Shown here piece by piece: positions 17,186-25,276 of a stretch of DNA of 64,000 bases; position 1 is the stretch's first letter; each line of letters begins with the position of its first letter. Origin of the DNA: JBBQZO01 sp038207625 (lineage in GTDB: Bacteria; Pseudomonadota; Gammaproteobacteria; Burkholderiales; Burkholderiaceae_D). The DNA lies in assembly GCA_038207625.1 (NCBI GenBank), contig JBBQZO010000009.1, positions 1 to 64,000 on the forward strand. The letters are read 5' to 3'. Below the pieces are notes generated by a model. The model saw only the letters and a list, made by a program, of their open reading frames with translations, ran no database searches and had not been told where the DNA came from. A program made the translations under genes and the position numbers.

Positions 17186-18469
17186 CTAGGTGCTGCGCTC
17201 CGGGCCGCTATTGCTGTGCAGCGCGCCGTGATCGGGCTCGGGCGATGGCGCCGGACGGGCCGCGCCCGGCACGCCGAACAGGCGGTCATAGGCCGCCAGC
17301 AGTTTCGGCGCCTCGTATTCCCACTCGAGTTCATTGACCACCCGGTGCCGGCCAAACTCGCCCATGCGCGCGCGCTGTTGCGGATCGTCGAGCAACTGGG
17401 CGATCTTGCGCGCCATGTCGACCGGATCGTTCTTGGCCGCGTACAGCGACGCATCCTGGGCCGACACCCGGCCCTCGACGAGGTCAAACTGGACGATCGG
17501 TTTGCCCAGCGCCATGTATTCCATGATCTTGTTCATGGTCGACTTGTCGTTCATGTCGTTGGCCACGTCCGGATTGACGCACACGTCGGCCGTGTTGAGC
17601 ATGGCCAGCAAGTCCGCGTCCGGCACCCGGCCGGTAAAGGTCACGTGCTCGGCGATGCCCATGTCGCGCGCCATCTTTTTCATCAGGTCGAGCGAGGTGC
17701 CCCCGCCCACCAGGCCGAAATGCACATCGGTGCGGCCCATGTCCTTGATCAGGTGGTGCGCCGCCCGCAACAGCAGGTCGATGCCTTCCTGCGCGCCCAT
17801 CACGCCGACATAGCCGACCAGAAAGGCGCGTCCCTGTTTGAGTGCCGGGGTCGGCGCCAGCGTGCGCAGGCGGTCCAGCTTCGGTCCGCTGCGCACCACG
17901 TACACCTTGTCGGCCGGCATGCCGCCGCGCTCGATCGCGATCCGCTTGTAGGACTCGTTGGTGGCGATCGACACGTCGGCCGTCTTGAACGACCAGCGCT
18001 CGAACAACACCATCAGCTTGTAGAAAAAATCGCGCCGGCCGAACTTGGCTTCGTACAGCTCGGGATTGATGTCGTGATGGTCGAACAGGAATTTTTTGCC
18101 CATCGTCAGCTTGAAAAAACCGCCGATCAGAAACAGCAAGTCAGGCGGATTGCAGGCATGGATGGCGTCGAAGCCGCGTGCGAACAGCACCTTCCAGGCC
18201 AGCCGGAAGGTGTGGAACAGCGCCAGCGAATACTCGACCAAGTAACCCTTGGCGCCCTCGGCCTCGAGTGGCAGATGGTAGCGATGGATGTGGATGCCGT
18301 CGATGACCTCGTAACGCCCCTCGTAGCCTTTGCCAGTCGGGCAGATGATCGACACTTCATAACCGTGCGCATGCAAGGTCGTCGCCTCCTGCCACACGCG
18401 CCGGTCGAACGGCGACGGCAGGTTCTCGACCAGGATCAGGACACGGCGCGTCTTACCAGCAGATGCCAT
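17186..18469 (-). CDS. Glycosyltransferase family 4
   Basis: 427 aa, GT-B fold. N-terminal acceptor domain begins VLILVENLPSPFDRRVWQEA; the donor domain has VGYVGVMGAQEGIDLLLRAA and VTFTGRVPDADLLAMLNTAD and an E-x7-E type region near NKIMEYMALGKPIVQFDLVE. It is cytoplasmic and adds one sugar to the lipid-linked repeat; the sugar cannot be told from sequence. The ATG lies 17 bp inside the end of the algD-like gene. The C-terminus has a Pro/Ser-rich tail of about 25 residues. Confidence 0.9.
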   Translation of the reverse strand: MASAGKTRRVLILVENLPSPFDRRVWQEATTLHAHGYEVSIICPTGKGYEGRYEVIDGIHIHRYHLPLEAEGAKGYLVEYSLALFHTFRLAWKVLFARGFDAIHACNPPDLLFLIGGFFKLTMGKKFLFDHHDINPELYEAKFGRRDFFYKLMVLFERWSFKTADVSIATNESYKRIAIERGGMPADKVYVVRSGPKLDRLRTLAPTPALKQGRAFLVGYVGVMGAQEGIDLLLRAAHHLIKDMGRTDVHFGLVGGGTSLDLMKKMARDMGIAEHVTFTGRVPDADLLAMLNTADVCVNPDVANDMNDKSTMNKIMEYMALGKPIVQFDLVEGRVSAQDASLYAAKNDPVDMARKIAQLLDDPQQRARMGEFGRHRVVNELEWEYEAPKLLAAYDRLFGVPGAARPAPSPEPDHGALHSNSGPERST

Positions 18470-19763
18470 CGTATTGCGCTCCGCTTTGTTGGGCGCTGAT
18501 GCGCACCAGGTCGACGACGCTTTGCTGCGCCGTCAGTTTTTCGAGCACGCTCTTGAACTCGGGCGCGCCATTGCCGATGACGATGGTCTCGGCGAACGCC
18601 AGCACCTCATCCATGCTCTCGACCATCAGCTTCGAGATATGCGGAATATGGTTCAAGATGTAGTCCTGGTTGGCGCCAGTCAGCGCAGCCAGGTTGACGT
18701 TCTTGTCGTACAGCTTGAGCTGGTAACCCTTGCCCAACAGGTATTCGATCACGTCCACCAGCGGCGACTCGCGCAGGTCATCGGTGCCGGCCTTGAACGA
18801 GAAACCCAGGATGCCGACCTTGCGTTTGCCCTTGTCGGTGATCATCTTGATGCCCTTTTCGACCTGCTTCTGGTTCGACGCCAGGATCGAGTTCATCAGC
18901 GGCAATTCCAGGTCCAGGCTGCGCCCCTTGTAGGTGAGCGCGCGCACATCCTTGGGCAGGCACGAGCCGCCAAACGCGAAGCCGGGTTTCATGTAGTACG
19001 GCGACAGGTTCAGCTTGACGTCCTTGCAGAAGATGTCCATCACCTTGTGACCGTCGATGCCGACCGCCTTGCACAGATTGCCGATTTCGTTGGCGAACGC
19101 CACCTTGACGGCGTGCCAGCTGTTGTCCGTGTACTTGACCATCTCGGCCGTCTCGACGTCGGTGCGCACCATCGGCGCATCCATCTTGGCGTACAGCTGG
19201 ACCAGCAATTCGCCGGCCTTGCTGTCCGTTTCACCGATCACCGTCTTGGGCGGATTGTAATAATCGTAGACGGCGGTGCCTTCGCGCAGGAATTCGGGGT
19301 TGTTGCACACGCCAAAATCGACCCCGGCCTTCTTGCCGGACGCCGCTTCGAGGGTGGGAATGACGACGCTGCGCATCGAGCCGGGCAGCATGGTGCTGCG
19401 CGCGACGACGACGTGAAAAGCGCTCTTGTCGCGCAGCGCGGCGCCGATTTCCTCGCACACCTTGCGTACATGACTGAGGTCGAGGTTACCGTTGAGCTGG
19501 GACGGCGTACCGACGCAGATCAGCGAGATGTCGGTGTCGAGCACCGCGTCGCGCACTTCGACGGTGGCGCGCAGCAGGCCGGCCTGGACGCTGGCGGCGA
19601 TCATCTCGCCAATGTCTTTTTCGATGATCGGCGTAACACCCTGGTTGATCAGGGCCACCTTGGTCTGGTTCGGATCGACGCCGACCACCGTGTGGCCATC
19701 GCTGGCGAGGCAACCGGCCGATACGGCCCCGACATAGCCCAGGCCAAAGATACTAATTTTCAT
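18453..19763 (-). CDS. algD: GDP-mannose 6-dehydrogenase (AlgD-like)
   Basis: 436 aa, the same length as Pseudomonas AlgD, with the shared start (KISIFGLGYVGAV) and end (GICW). NAD-binding GLGYVG (7-12), catalytic Cys268 in FGGSCLPKDVRALTY, and GFSFKAGTDDLRESPLV in the C-terminal domain. It oxidises GDP-mannose to GDP-mannuronate, so the exopolysaccharide probably contains a mannuronate-derived residue; ManC upstream would make the substrate. The wider UDP-glucose dehydrogenase family is the alternative, but similarity to AlgD over the full length is strong. ATGA overlap with the lyase-like gene upstream. Confidence 0.88.
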   Translation of the reverse strand: MKISIFGLGYVGAVSAGCLASDGHTVVGVDPNQTKVALINQGVTPIIEKDIGEMIAASVQAGLLRATVEVRDAVLDTDISLICVGTPSQLNGNLDLSHVRKVCEEIGAALRDKSAFHVVVARSTMLPGSMRSVVIPTLEAASGKKAGVDFGVCNNPEFLREGTAVYDYYNPPKTVIGETDSKAGELLVQLYAKMDAPMVRTDVETAEMVKYTDNSWHAVKVAFANEIGNLCKAVGIDGHKVMDIFCKDVKLNLSPYYMKPGFAFGGSCLPKDVRALTYKGRSLDLELPLMNSILASNQKQVEKGIKMITDKGKRKVGILGFSFKAGTDDLRESPLVDVIEYLLGKGYQLKLYDKNVNLAALTGANQDYILNHIPHISKLMVESMDEVLAFAETIVIGNGAPEFKSVLEKLTAQQSVVDLVRISAQQSGAQYDGICW

Positions 19764-21784
19764 GACAGTTCCCTTGTGTTTGCGTCAGTCGTCTGGAACG
19801 ATCCAACTTTAATCTGAAATACGGTGGTCCGTCGCGTGGTCCCGACAATGTTTTCGCGCCAAACCAGGCACGGCGCCGCCACTTTCGCGTCGTAACTGCG
19901 CGAGATCCATCCCAGCGGCGGCGTGTCGCTGCCCGCCACCACGCGCGCGCCTTCTGCGCCGGGCGGCAGCGTCACCGTCAGCTGGCAAGTTGGCGCCGTC
20001 ACCAGCAATGTGTTGCCAACGAGCGACAGCACACTTTCCGGACTGAAATGCCAATGCCATTCTAACTCGTGTTCTTGGCAACATAATAATGCATCTTCGA
20101 CAATAATCGTAGCACTTCGTTTGTCGTATTCTGTTTTCCGGCAGTGTAGCACCGGGTCGCTCAGCCGAACATAGCCATCGTGCTCGGCGCACAGGCTGTC
20201 GCGCTCGGCGTCGCTGTGCCACGACAGCACCCGCGTGTTGGCTTTGCGCAACCAGAGGAAGTTTCCGCCCGACTCGGACTGGTCCTGGCCGTCCACCCGC
20301 ACCGTGTTGTGCGCGCTGGTGCCGCGGAAGTAATCGCGCCACTTGCCCTGGGTATGGTAGGCGTAGGTGCCCGGATCGATCAGGATCGGCATGCCGCCCA
20401 CCGACAACGTTAACGCCAGCGCATCGGCGTGGCCGTGGGCGGCGATCGACAGGTAACCCAGCGGACCCGCGTCGGCCACCAGGCGCACTTCGCGCGCGCT
20501 GTCGAACTGCTCGCCCAGCACGTAATAGCCGCCGTCGGGAAAGCTGCGCGTCGGCGCTGCCGGGACGGCGCTGCCGAGCGCGTCGAAGGCATCGCGCCCG
20601 GCCGTGCCCAGCAGCCACAGGCTCTTGTCGTCGAAGACCCCCGCCTTGGCCTTAAAATCGGCGCGTCCGAACAACACCGCGCCGCTGGCCAGCAGCGAAC
20701 GGTAAGGATGCCAGTCCGGCTGGCAGCTCCAGTGCACCAGCAGCGCGTCGTCGGCGTCGCCGATCATCGGCATGTTGCCCGACACATCCATCAGGGCGGC
20801 GATGAATTCGAGCATTTTTTCCAAGCGGTCCATGAAGGCCGGCGAACGCGGCAAGCCGTTGGCGCGGCCCAGCAGGCAGCAGATCAGCATGATGTCGGCC
20901 ACCGAATGCTGATAGTAGATGGCCTGCTCGCGGTTGACGCCGTCCGGCCAGGTCTGGGCCAGTGCCTCGCACTCCAGTTCGCGCGTGCTCAACGCCAGCC
21001 AATGCGCGCTGACTGGCCAGCACGGCCAGGTCAGCGCCGCCACGTGCAGGCCCATCAGTTCGCCGAACAGGTGGTTGTTGGCCGACGAATGGCGCGAAAA
21101 ATAACCGGCAATGAAATCGCAGTGCTGGTAGATGCTGTCGAGCCAGCGCTGGCGAAAAGCGCGCCCGGACTCGGACTGGAACAGCGCGCCGTCTGCGCCG
21201 CCCAGCAACTGCCAGCAGCACGACCAGTTCAGCAGCCGGATGCCCAATTCCAGCGCGCTGGTCCAGTTCGGGCCAAGCGGGTATGGGCACTGGCTGAACC
21301 AGGACTCGAGCAGGGTTTGCACGCCGTCGGCATAGCGCTGCTCGCCGCTGACATGGTAAGCCTGGGCCAGCTTGGTGATGGCCAGATGGCGGTTCGGCTC
21401 CCACAGGTATTTGATGTCGCCCACCACCGCCTCGTCGCGATAGTTGAGGCGCTTGCCAAACAGCAGCGGCGCCAGCGTACCGGTCTTGGGGTCGCGGTTC
21501 CATGCCGGCGGCATGCCCAGCGGCGCGTCGTGCAGCGCAAACACGTCGTGCCGTCCCGCCAGGATACGCTCGGCGGCGGCGCGGTAGGCGTCTGGCGCCG
21601 GCATCTGCGGCAAGGGCGTCAGCCACGCCTGTCCGAAGCGGCCTAGATCCGGCGCAGGCGGACGCTGCGCCGTCCCGATGCCCCAGCCTTGCATGCGCGT
21701 GTGCAGCGCGCTGCGCACGCGCTGCGCGACTTCGGCCGCGCCCATCGCGCGCAAACGGTTGAGCAGCCACACCAGCTTATTCAC
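19760..21784 (-). CDS. Heparinase II/III-family polysaccharide lyase-like protein
   Basis: 674 aa from GTG 21784 with a GGGGAG site. An alpha-toroid domain (about 60-360) contains NRHLAITKLAQAYH and SSANNHLFGELMGLHVAALTW; the beta-sandwich has SIAAHGHADALALTLSVGG, DPGTYAYH and YFRGTSAHNTVRVDGQDQSE, the usual heparinase II/III catalytic-region landmarks (His and Tyr). No signal peptide is seen, as is common for members inside EPS clusters. It probably cleaves or edits the uronate-containing polymer. Its stop overlaps the start of algD (ATGA), tying it to uronate supply. Confidence 0.88.
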   Translation of the reverse strand: MNKLVWLLNRLRAMGAAEVAQRVRSALHTRMQGWGIGTAQRPPAPDLGRFGQAWLTPLPQMPAPDAYRAAAERILAGRHDVFALHDAPLGMPPAWNRDPKTGTLAPLLFGKRLNYRDEAVVGDIKYLWEPNRHLAITKLAQAYHVSGEQRYADGVQTLLESWFSQCPYPLGPNWTSALELGIRLLNWSCCWQLLGGADGALFQSESGRAFRQRWLDSIYQHCDFIAGYFSRHSSANNHLFGELMGLHVAALTWPCWPVSAHWLALSTRELECEALAQTWPDGVNREQAIYYQHSVADIMLICCLLGRANGLPRSPAFMDRLEKMLEFIAALMDVSGNMPMIGDADDALLVHWSCQPDWHPYRSLLASGAVLFGRADFKAKAGVFDDKSLWLLGTAGRDAFDALGSAVPAAPTRSFPDGGYYVLGEQFDSAREVRLVADAGPLGYLSIAAHGHADALALTLSVGGMPILIDPGTYAYHTQGKWRDYFRGTSAHNTVRVDGQDQSESGGNFLWLRKANTRVLSWHSDAERDSLCAEHDGYVRLSDPVLHCRKTEYDKRSATIIVEDALLCCQEHELEWHWHFSPESVLSLVGNTLLVTAPTCQLTVTLPPGAEGARVVAGSDTPPLGWISRSYDAKVAAPCLVWRENIVGTTRRTTVFQIKVGSFQTTDANTRELS

Positions 21785-21864
21785 AGTGCGCTCCCCGCCA
21801 CCAGCAAAGACCGGTCGGCAGTTCGAGGTCGCACTCGCGGCAGGCCACCGGCGCGAGCGAAACC

Positions 21865-21914
21865 GGGGTCAGAGTTTTTTTTCGCCGGCTTCATGGCGAA
21901 AATTACTCTGCCCC
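21865..21914. repeat. Palindromic repeat element, copy 1
   Basis: Starts GGGGTCAGAG and ends CTCTGCCCC, with an internal stem TTTTCGCC...GGCGAAAA around GGCTTCAT. With copy 2 (21970-22017) it forms an inverted pair. Arm composition and nested palindrome resemble REP-like elements mobilised by Y1 (RAYT) transposases, but no such transposase gene is in the window. Confidence 0.7.
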
Positions 21915-21969
21915 CGATTTCGCGCCCCGAAGTCCGCGTCCCCCACGGTATGCCTGCCAACAACTCGGA

Positions 21970-22017
21970 GGGGTCAGAGTAATTTGTGCATGAACCGGCA
22001 CAAAAAAACTCTCCCCC
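21970..22017. repeat. Palindromic repeat element, copy 2 (inverted)
   Basis: Read on the opposite strand it matches copy 1: same GGGGTCAGAG end and CTCT-C-run end, but the internal stem is TTTGTGC with GCACAAA. The stem bases differ on both sides in a way that preserves pairing relative to copy 1, which argues that the hairpin is under selection. Confidence 0.7.
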
Positions 22018-22136
22018 CACCTCGGGCACGGCACAGCGTTGCGCCGCTGTTGAGCCGGCGACGCGAGCGAAACCGGCACTTTTGCGGCCCGCCGTCCGCG
22101 CCCGGGTCGCTGCCTGAAACACCAAGCCCGCCCGCA

Positions 22137-24005
22137 TCACAGATACTGCCGATGCCAGATTTCCAGGTTGAGCAAGCTCCATAACAATTTCTCGTGGTTC
22201 TGCCGTCCCGCCACGTGGTCGGCCAGCACGGCCTCCAGCGCGGGGCGCTTGTAATAGTCGCGCGTGAGCGAAGCGGGACCGGTCAGGTGTTCGTACAAAT
22301 AGTCGCGCATCGGCCCGCGGAACCACTCATTGACGGGGACGCGAAAACCCACCTTGGGGCGCTGCAGTATCTTGCTTGGCAACAGCTGCTTCATCGCCTC
22401 ACGCAGTATCCACTTGGTCGCGCGCCCGCGCACCCGGTAGGCGTCGGGCAGGCTCGATACATAGGCCGCCAGCTCGTGGTCCATGAACGGCATGCGCGCC
22501 TCGATCGAGGCGGCCATCGTCATCCGGTCGCCCCGCTCGAGCAGATTGTCGGGCAGCCAGCTGGCCTGGTCGAAACTGAGGATGCGCCGCAGCGCCGTAT
22601 TGTCCGCACTGCCGCCGTACAAGTCGGCCGGCTGCTGGCGCACAGGCGGATCGAAGGCGACCAATTGCGCCCGTTCTTTGTCCGACAGCACGCCGAACCA
22701 GCGCGGCATGCGCTCCTCGAAGGCGTCCAAGCCGAGGTTGACGATGGCCGTCTTGGCGCGCCGGAAGCTATACGGCAAGGCGCCCACGGCCGGCTCGAAC
22801 ACGCCGCTGCGCAACCAGGCGGGCAGGCGCTGGTAAGGGGCCGTCAAATTTTCATAAACATGCTTCGGGTAGCCGCCCAGAAATTCGTCGGCGCCCTCCC
22901 CCGTGAGCACCATCTTGACCGTCTTGCGCGCCTCCTTGGCCAGCAGATAAATCGGCACGTCGGACGGCTCGGCCACTGGCGCGTCGCGAAAGCGCACCAG
23001 CTCGGGCAGCAGCTTGATGATTTCATCGACCGACACGGTCAACTCGTGGTGCTCGGTGTTGAACTGGCGCGCGATCTCGGCGGCATAGCGCAGTTCGCTA
23101 AATTCGCCCTCCTTGAAACCGACCGAGAACGTCTTCACCGGCATCGACGAATGACGCGACATCAAGCCCACTACCGCCGACGAGTCCAGCCCGCCGGACA
23201 GGAAGGCGCCGAACGGCACGTCCGAAATCATGCGGATGCGCACCGATTCGTCGAGCTTGTCGAGGAAGGTCGCCACCGGATCGGCCGGCAATGGCGTCGT
23301 CGCGCGCACGGCATTGTCGGGCGCGGTGTAATAGCGCGTTTCGCTGAACTTGCCGTTTTCCCACACGGCGCTGCAGCCGGGGCGCAGCTTGTGGATGCCT
23401 TTGAACAGCGTGGCCGGGGCCGGTACGTAGCGGTAGGAAAAATAATCCCACACGGCGGCGCGGTCGACCTGCGCTGCCACGCCGGGAAAGGCCAGCACGG
23501 CCTTGATCTCCGAGCCGAACAGCAGATTGCCTTCGTGCTCGCAAAAAAACAGCGGCTTCTTGCCGAAGCGGTCGCGCGCCAGGAACAGGCGCTCGCGCGG
23601 CGCGTCCCAGATGGCGAACGCGAACATGCCGCGAAAATGCTCGACGCACGCTTCGCCCCACTGCTCGTAGGCATGCACGATGGTTTCCGTATCGGACGCG
23701 GTGGCGAAGGTATGCCCAAGCGCGATCAACTGCTCGCGCAGCGGCTGGAAATTATAGACTTCGCCGTTGAAGACGATCTGCACCGAGCCGTCTTCGTTGC
23801 CGATCGGCTGATGCCCGGTGGTCAGGTCGATGATCGACAGGCGCCGATGCGCCAGCCCGACACGATAGTTGCCGTCGCTGGTGGATGCTTCGAAAAAACC
23901 CGTGTCGTCAGGACCGCGATGGGCGATCGCCTGTCCCATTGCATCGAGCACGGCGTGCGGGTTGGGGGTCGCATGATGAACGATAAAACCGGCGATACCA
24001 CACAT
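22137..24005 (-). CDS. asnB: Asparagine synthase-type glutamine amidotransferase
   Basis: 622 aa. N-terminal class II glutaminase with the catalytic Cys2 (MCGIAGF) and RRLSIIDL; C-terminal AMP-forming synthetase with PP-loop SGGLDSS, and GEGADEFLGGYPKH. It transfers glutamine nitrogen to a carboxylate. In EPS loci, members of this family are thought to amidate uronic acids or aspartyl groups instead of making asparagine; the AlgD-like gene two genes away makes amidation of a mannuronate residue plausible here (inference). Length and motifs are intact. Confidence 0.9.
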   Translation of the reverse strand: MCGIAGFIVHHATPNPHAVLDAMGQAIAHRGPDDTGFFEASTSDGNYRVGLAHRRLSIIDLTTGHQPIGNEDGSVQIVFNGEVYNFQPLREQLIALGHTFATASDTETIVHAYEQWGEACVEHFRGMFAFAIWDAPRERLFLARDRFGKKPLFFCEHEGNLLFGSEIKAVLAFPGVAAQVDRAAVWDYFSYRYVPAPATLFKGIHKLRPGCSAVWENGKFSETRYYTAPDNAVRATTPLPADPVATFLDKLDESVRIRMISDVPFGAFLSGGLDSSAVVGLMSRHSSMPVKTFSVGFKEGEFSELRYAAEIARQFNTEHHELTVSVDEIIKLLPELVRFRDAPVAEPSDVPIYLLAKEARKTVKMVLTGEGADEFLGGYPKHVYENLTAPYQRLPAWLRSGVFEPAVGALPYSFRRAKTAIVNLGLDAFEERMPRWFGVLSDKERAQLVAFDPPVRQQPADLYGGSADNTALRRILSFDQASWLPDNLLERGDRMTMAASIEARMPFMDHELAAYVSSLPDAYRVRGRATKWILREAMKQLLPSKILQRPKVGFRVPVNEWFRGPMRDYLYEHLTGPASLTRDYYKRPALEAVLADHVAGRQNHEKLLWSLLNLEIWHRQYL

Positions 24006-24028
24006 GAATGACGACCTTTCGAATGAGA

Positions 24029-25117
24029 TTATTGGGGCGCTGTCAGCGTCACATAGGCAGCGCGGAAATCCTCAGCCAGACGGGCCACCGTGTAGTGTTG
24101 CTCGGCGCGCGCGCGGCAAGCCTGCCCCATGCGCGCCAGTAATGGTCGATCGGCGTCCAGGCGCAAGATCGCGTCGGCCAGCGCGCGCGCATCGTGCGGC
24201 GCCACAAAATAGCCGTGCACGCCATCTTGCATCACGTCGGGAATCGCGCCGACAGGGCAAATCAAGGGCACCGTGCGCGCGGCCATGCTCTCCAACAAGG
24301 CATACGGCAAACCTTCGCGATGGTAGGTGGGAAAGCCGAACAGATCGGCCTCGTCCCACACCTTGTTTTTCTGTTCGCCAAACACGGCGCCGACAAAGCG
24401 CACCGATCCGGTCAGCCCCAACGATTGCACGCGCGCAGCCAGGCGCGCCTGCTCCGGGCCGCTGCCGGCGATAACCAGGGTGCTGGCGGCACCGGCCTGA
24501 TGCACCAGGGCGAGCGCTTCGACCAGATCGAAGATACCCTTGTTCTCAGCCAGCCGTCCCACGTACACCAGCGCGAGCGGACCGCCCGACGCCGCTGGTT
24601 TTATCAACGGATCGGCCGCCAACTCAATCGCGTTGGGGATCACCGACAACGCAAGTGCCGCATCGAAAGCACGGTAGGCGCGCCATTCCTCCTGAGCGAG
24701 CAAGACGACCAGATCGGCCATGCGCAGTGCGCGCCGGAGCAAAGCGCGGCGCATCGGCTTATTGGCGAAGAACTTCTCCGGCAAGTCACCGCCATGCACC
24801 TGATACATGACTTTGCGCGCCATCGCCTTGGCGATGATCAGGTAAGCTAGGTCGCGCCAATAACTCTTGGGCTCCAGCGACGTGTTCAGGTGAACAATGT
24901 CGGGCCGATGGCGCAGCAACGCGCCGACGAATTGAAACGGGCTCCACAGGAAGCGTTGCAGTTTGCGCGCGAGCGATTCCGCGCGCCCCTCACTGCCCAC
25001 TTGAAAGTGTACGAGATGAAATTGTTGCGCCAGCGTGGACTGGAACAACTGATTCAAATGGGTACTTACCCCGCTCACCGCACTCAGCGATGGCCCAAGC
25101 AACATTACAGTAGTCAT
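24029..25117 (-). CDS. Glycosyltransferase family 4
   Basis: 362 aa from ATG 25117 (MTTVMLLGPSLSAVSGVSTH). A longer in-frame start lies 42 codons upstream but that extension is Arg-rich and unlike the family. GT-B features: PDIVHLNTSLEPKSYWRD, VYVGRLAENKGIFDLVEALA, and the donor-site region FPTYHREGLPYALLESMAAR. Cytoplasmic or membrane-associated; the sugar is unknown. It lies 23 bp after asnB in the reading direction (asnB downstream) and is divergent from the sulfatase-like gene. Confidence 0.88.
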   Translation of the reverse strand: MTTVMLLGPSLSAVSGVSTHLNQLFQSTLAQQFHLVHFQVGSEGRAESLARKLQRFLWSPFQFVGALLRHRPDIVHLNTSLEPKSYWRDLAYLIIAKAMARKVMYQVHGGDLPEKFFANKPMRRALLRRALRMADLVVLLAQEEWRAYRAFDAALALSVIPNAIELAADPLIKPAASGGPLALVYVGRLAENKGIFDLVEALALVHQAGAASTLVIAGSGPEQARLAARVQSLGLTGSVRFVGAVFGEQKNKVWDEADLFGFPTYHREGLPYALLESMAARTVPLICPVGAIPDVMQDGVHGYFVAPHDARALADAILRLDADRPLLARMGQACRARAEQHYTVARLAEDFRAAYVTLTAPQ

Positions 25118-25276
25118 AGGCGCGCAGTATAATGGATTTTTGGCAATTTCGTGTGCGCCGCGCACCGTCACGCCGACCCGAAGCATGAACGTGCGCGTCC
25201 ACGACCGCCATCCGGGGACAGACCCGCGCCGACGCAGCAGCAAATGATATACTTAACATTTTAACTAGGTTTCAGA

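Larger units (their letters stand above)
21785..22136. other. Gene-free spacer holding inverted repeat pair
   Basis: 352 bp between the lyase-like gene and asnB. Besides the two palindromic elements it contains two copies of a 14-bp word, GCGAGCGAAACCGG (21853-21866 and 22063-22076), outside the pair. No promoter or gene was recognised. Confidence 0.5.

Noticed and set aside
18474..19817. 447-codon plus-strand frame over the AlgD-like gene
   Set aside because: Shadow; the minus-strand protein matches AlgD end to end.
22194..24011. 605-codon plus-strand frame over asnB
   Set aside because: Mirror frame of a well-conserved gene; Arg/His/Gln-rich composition and no ribosome site.
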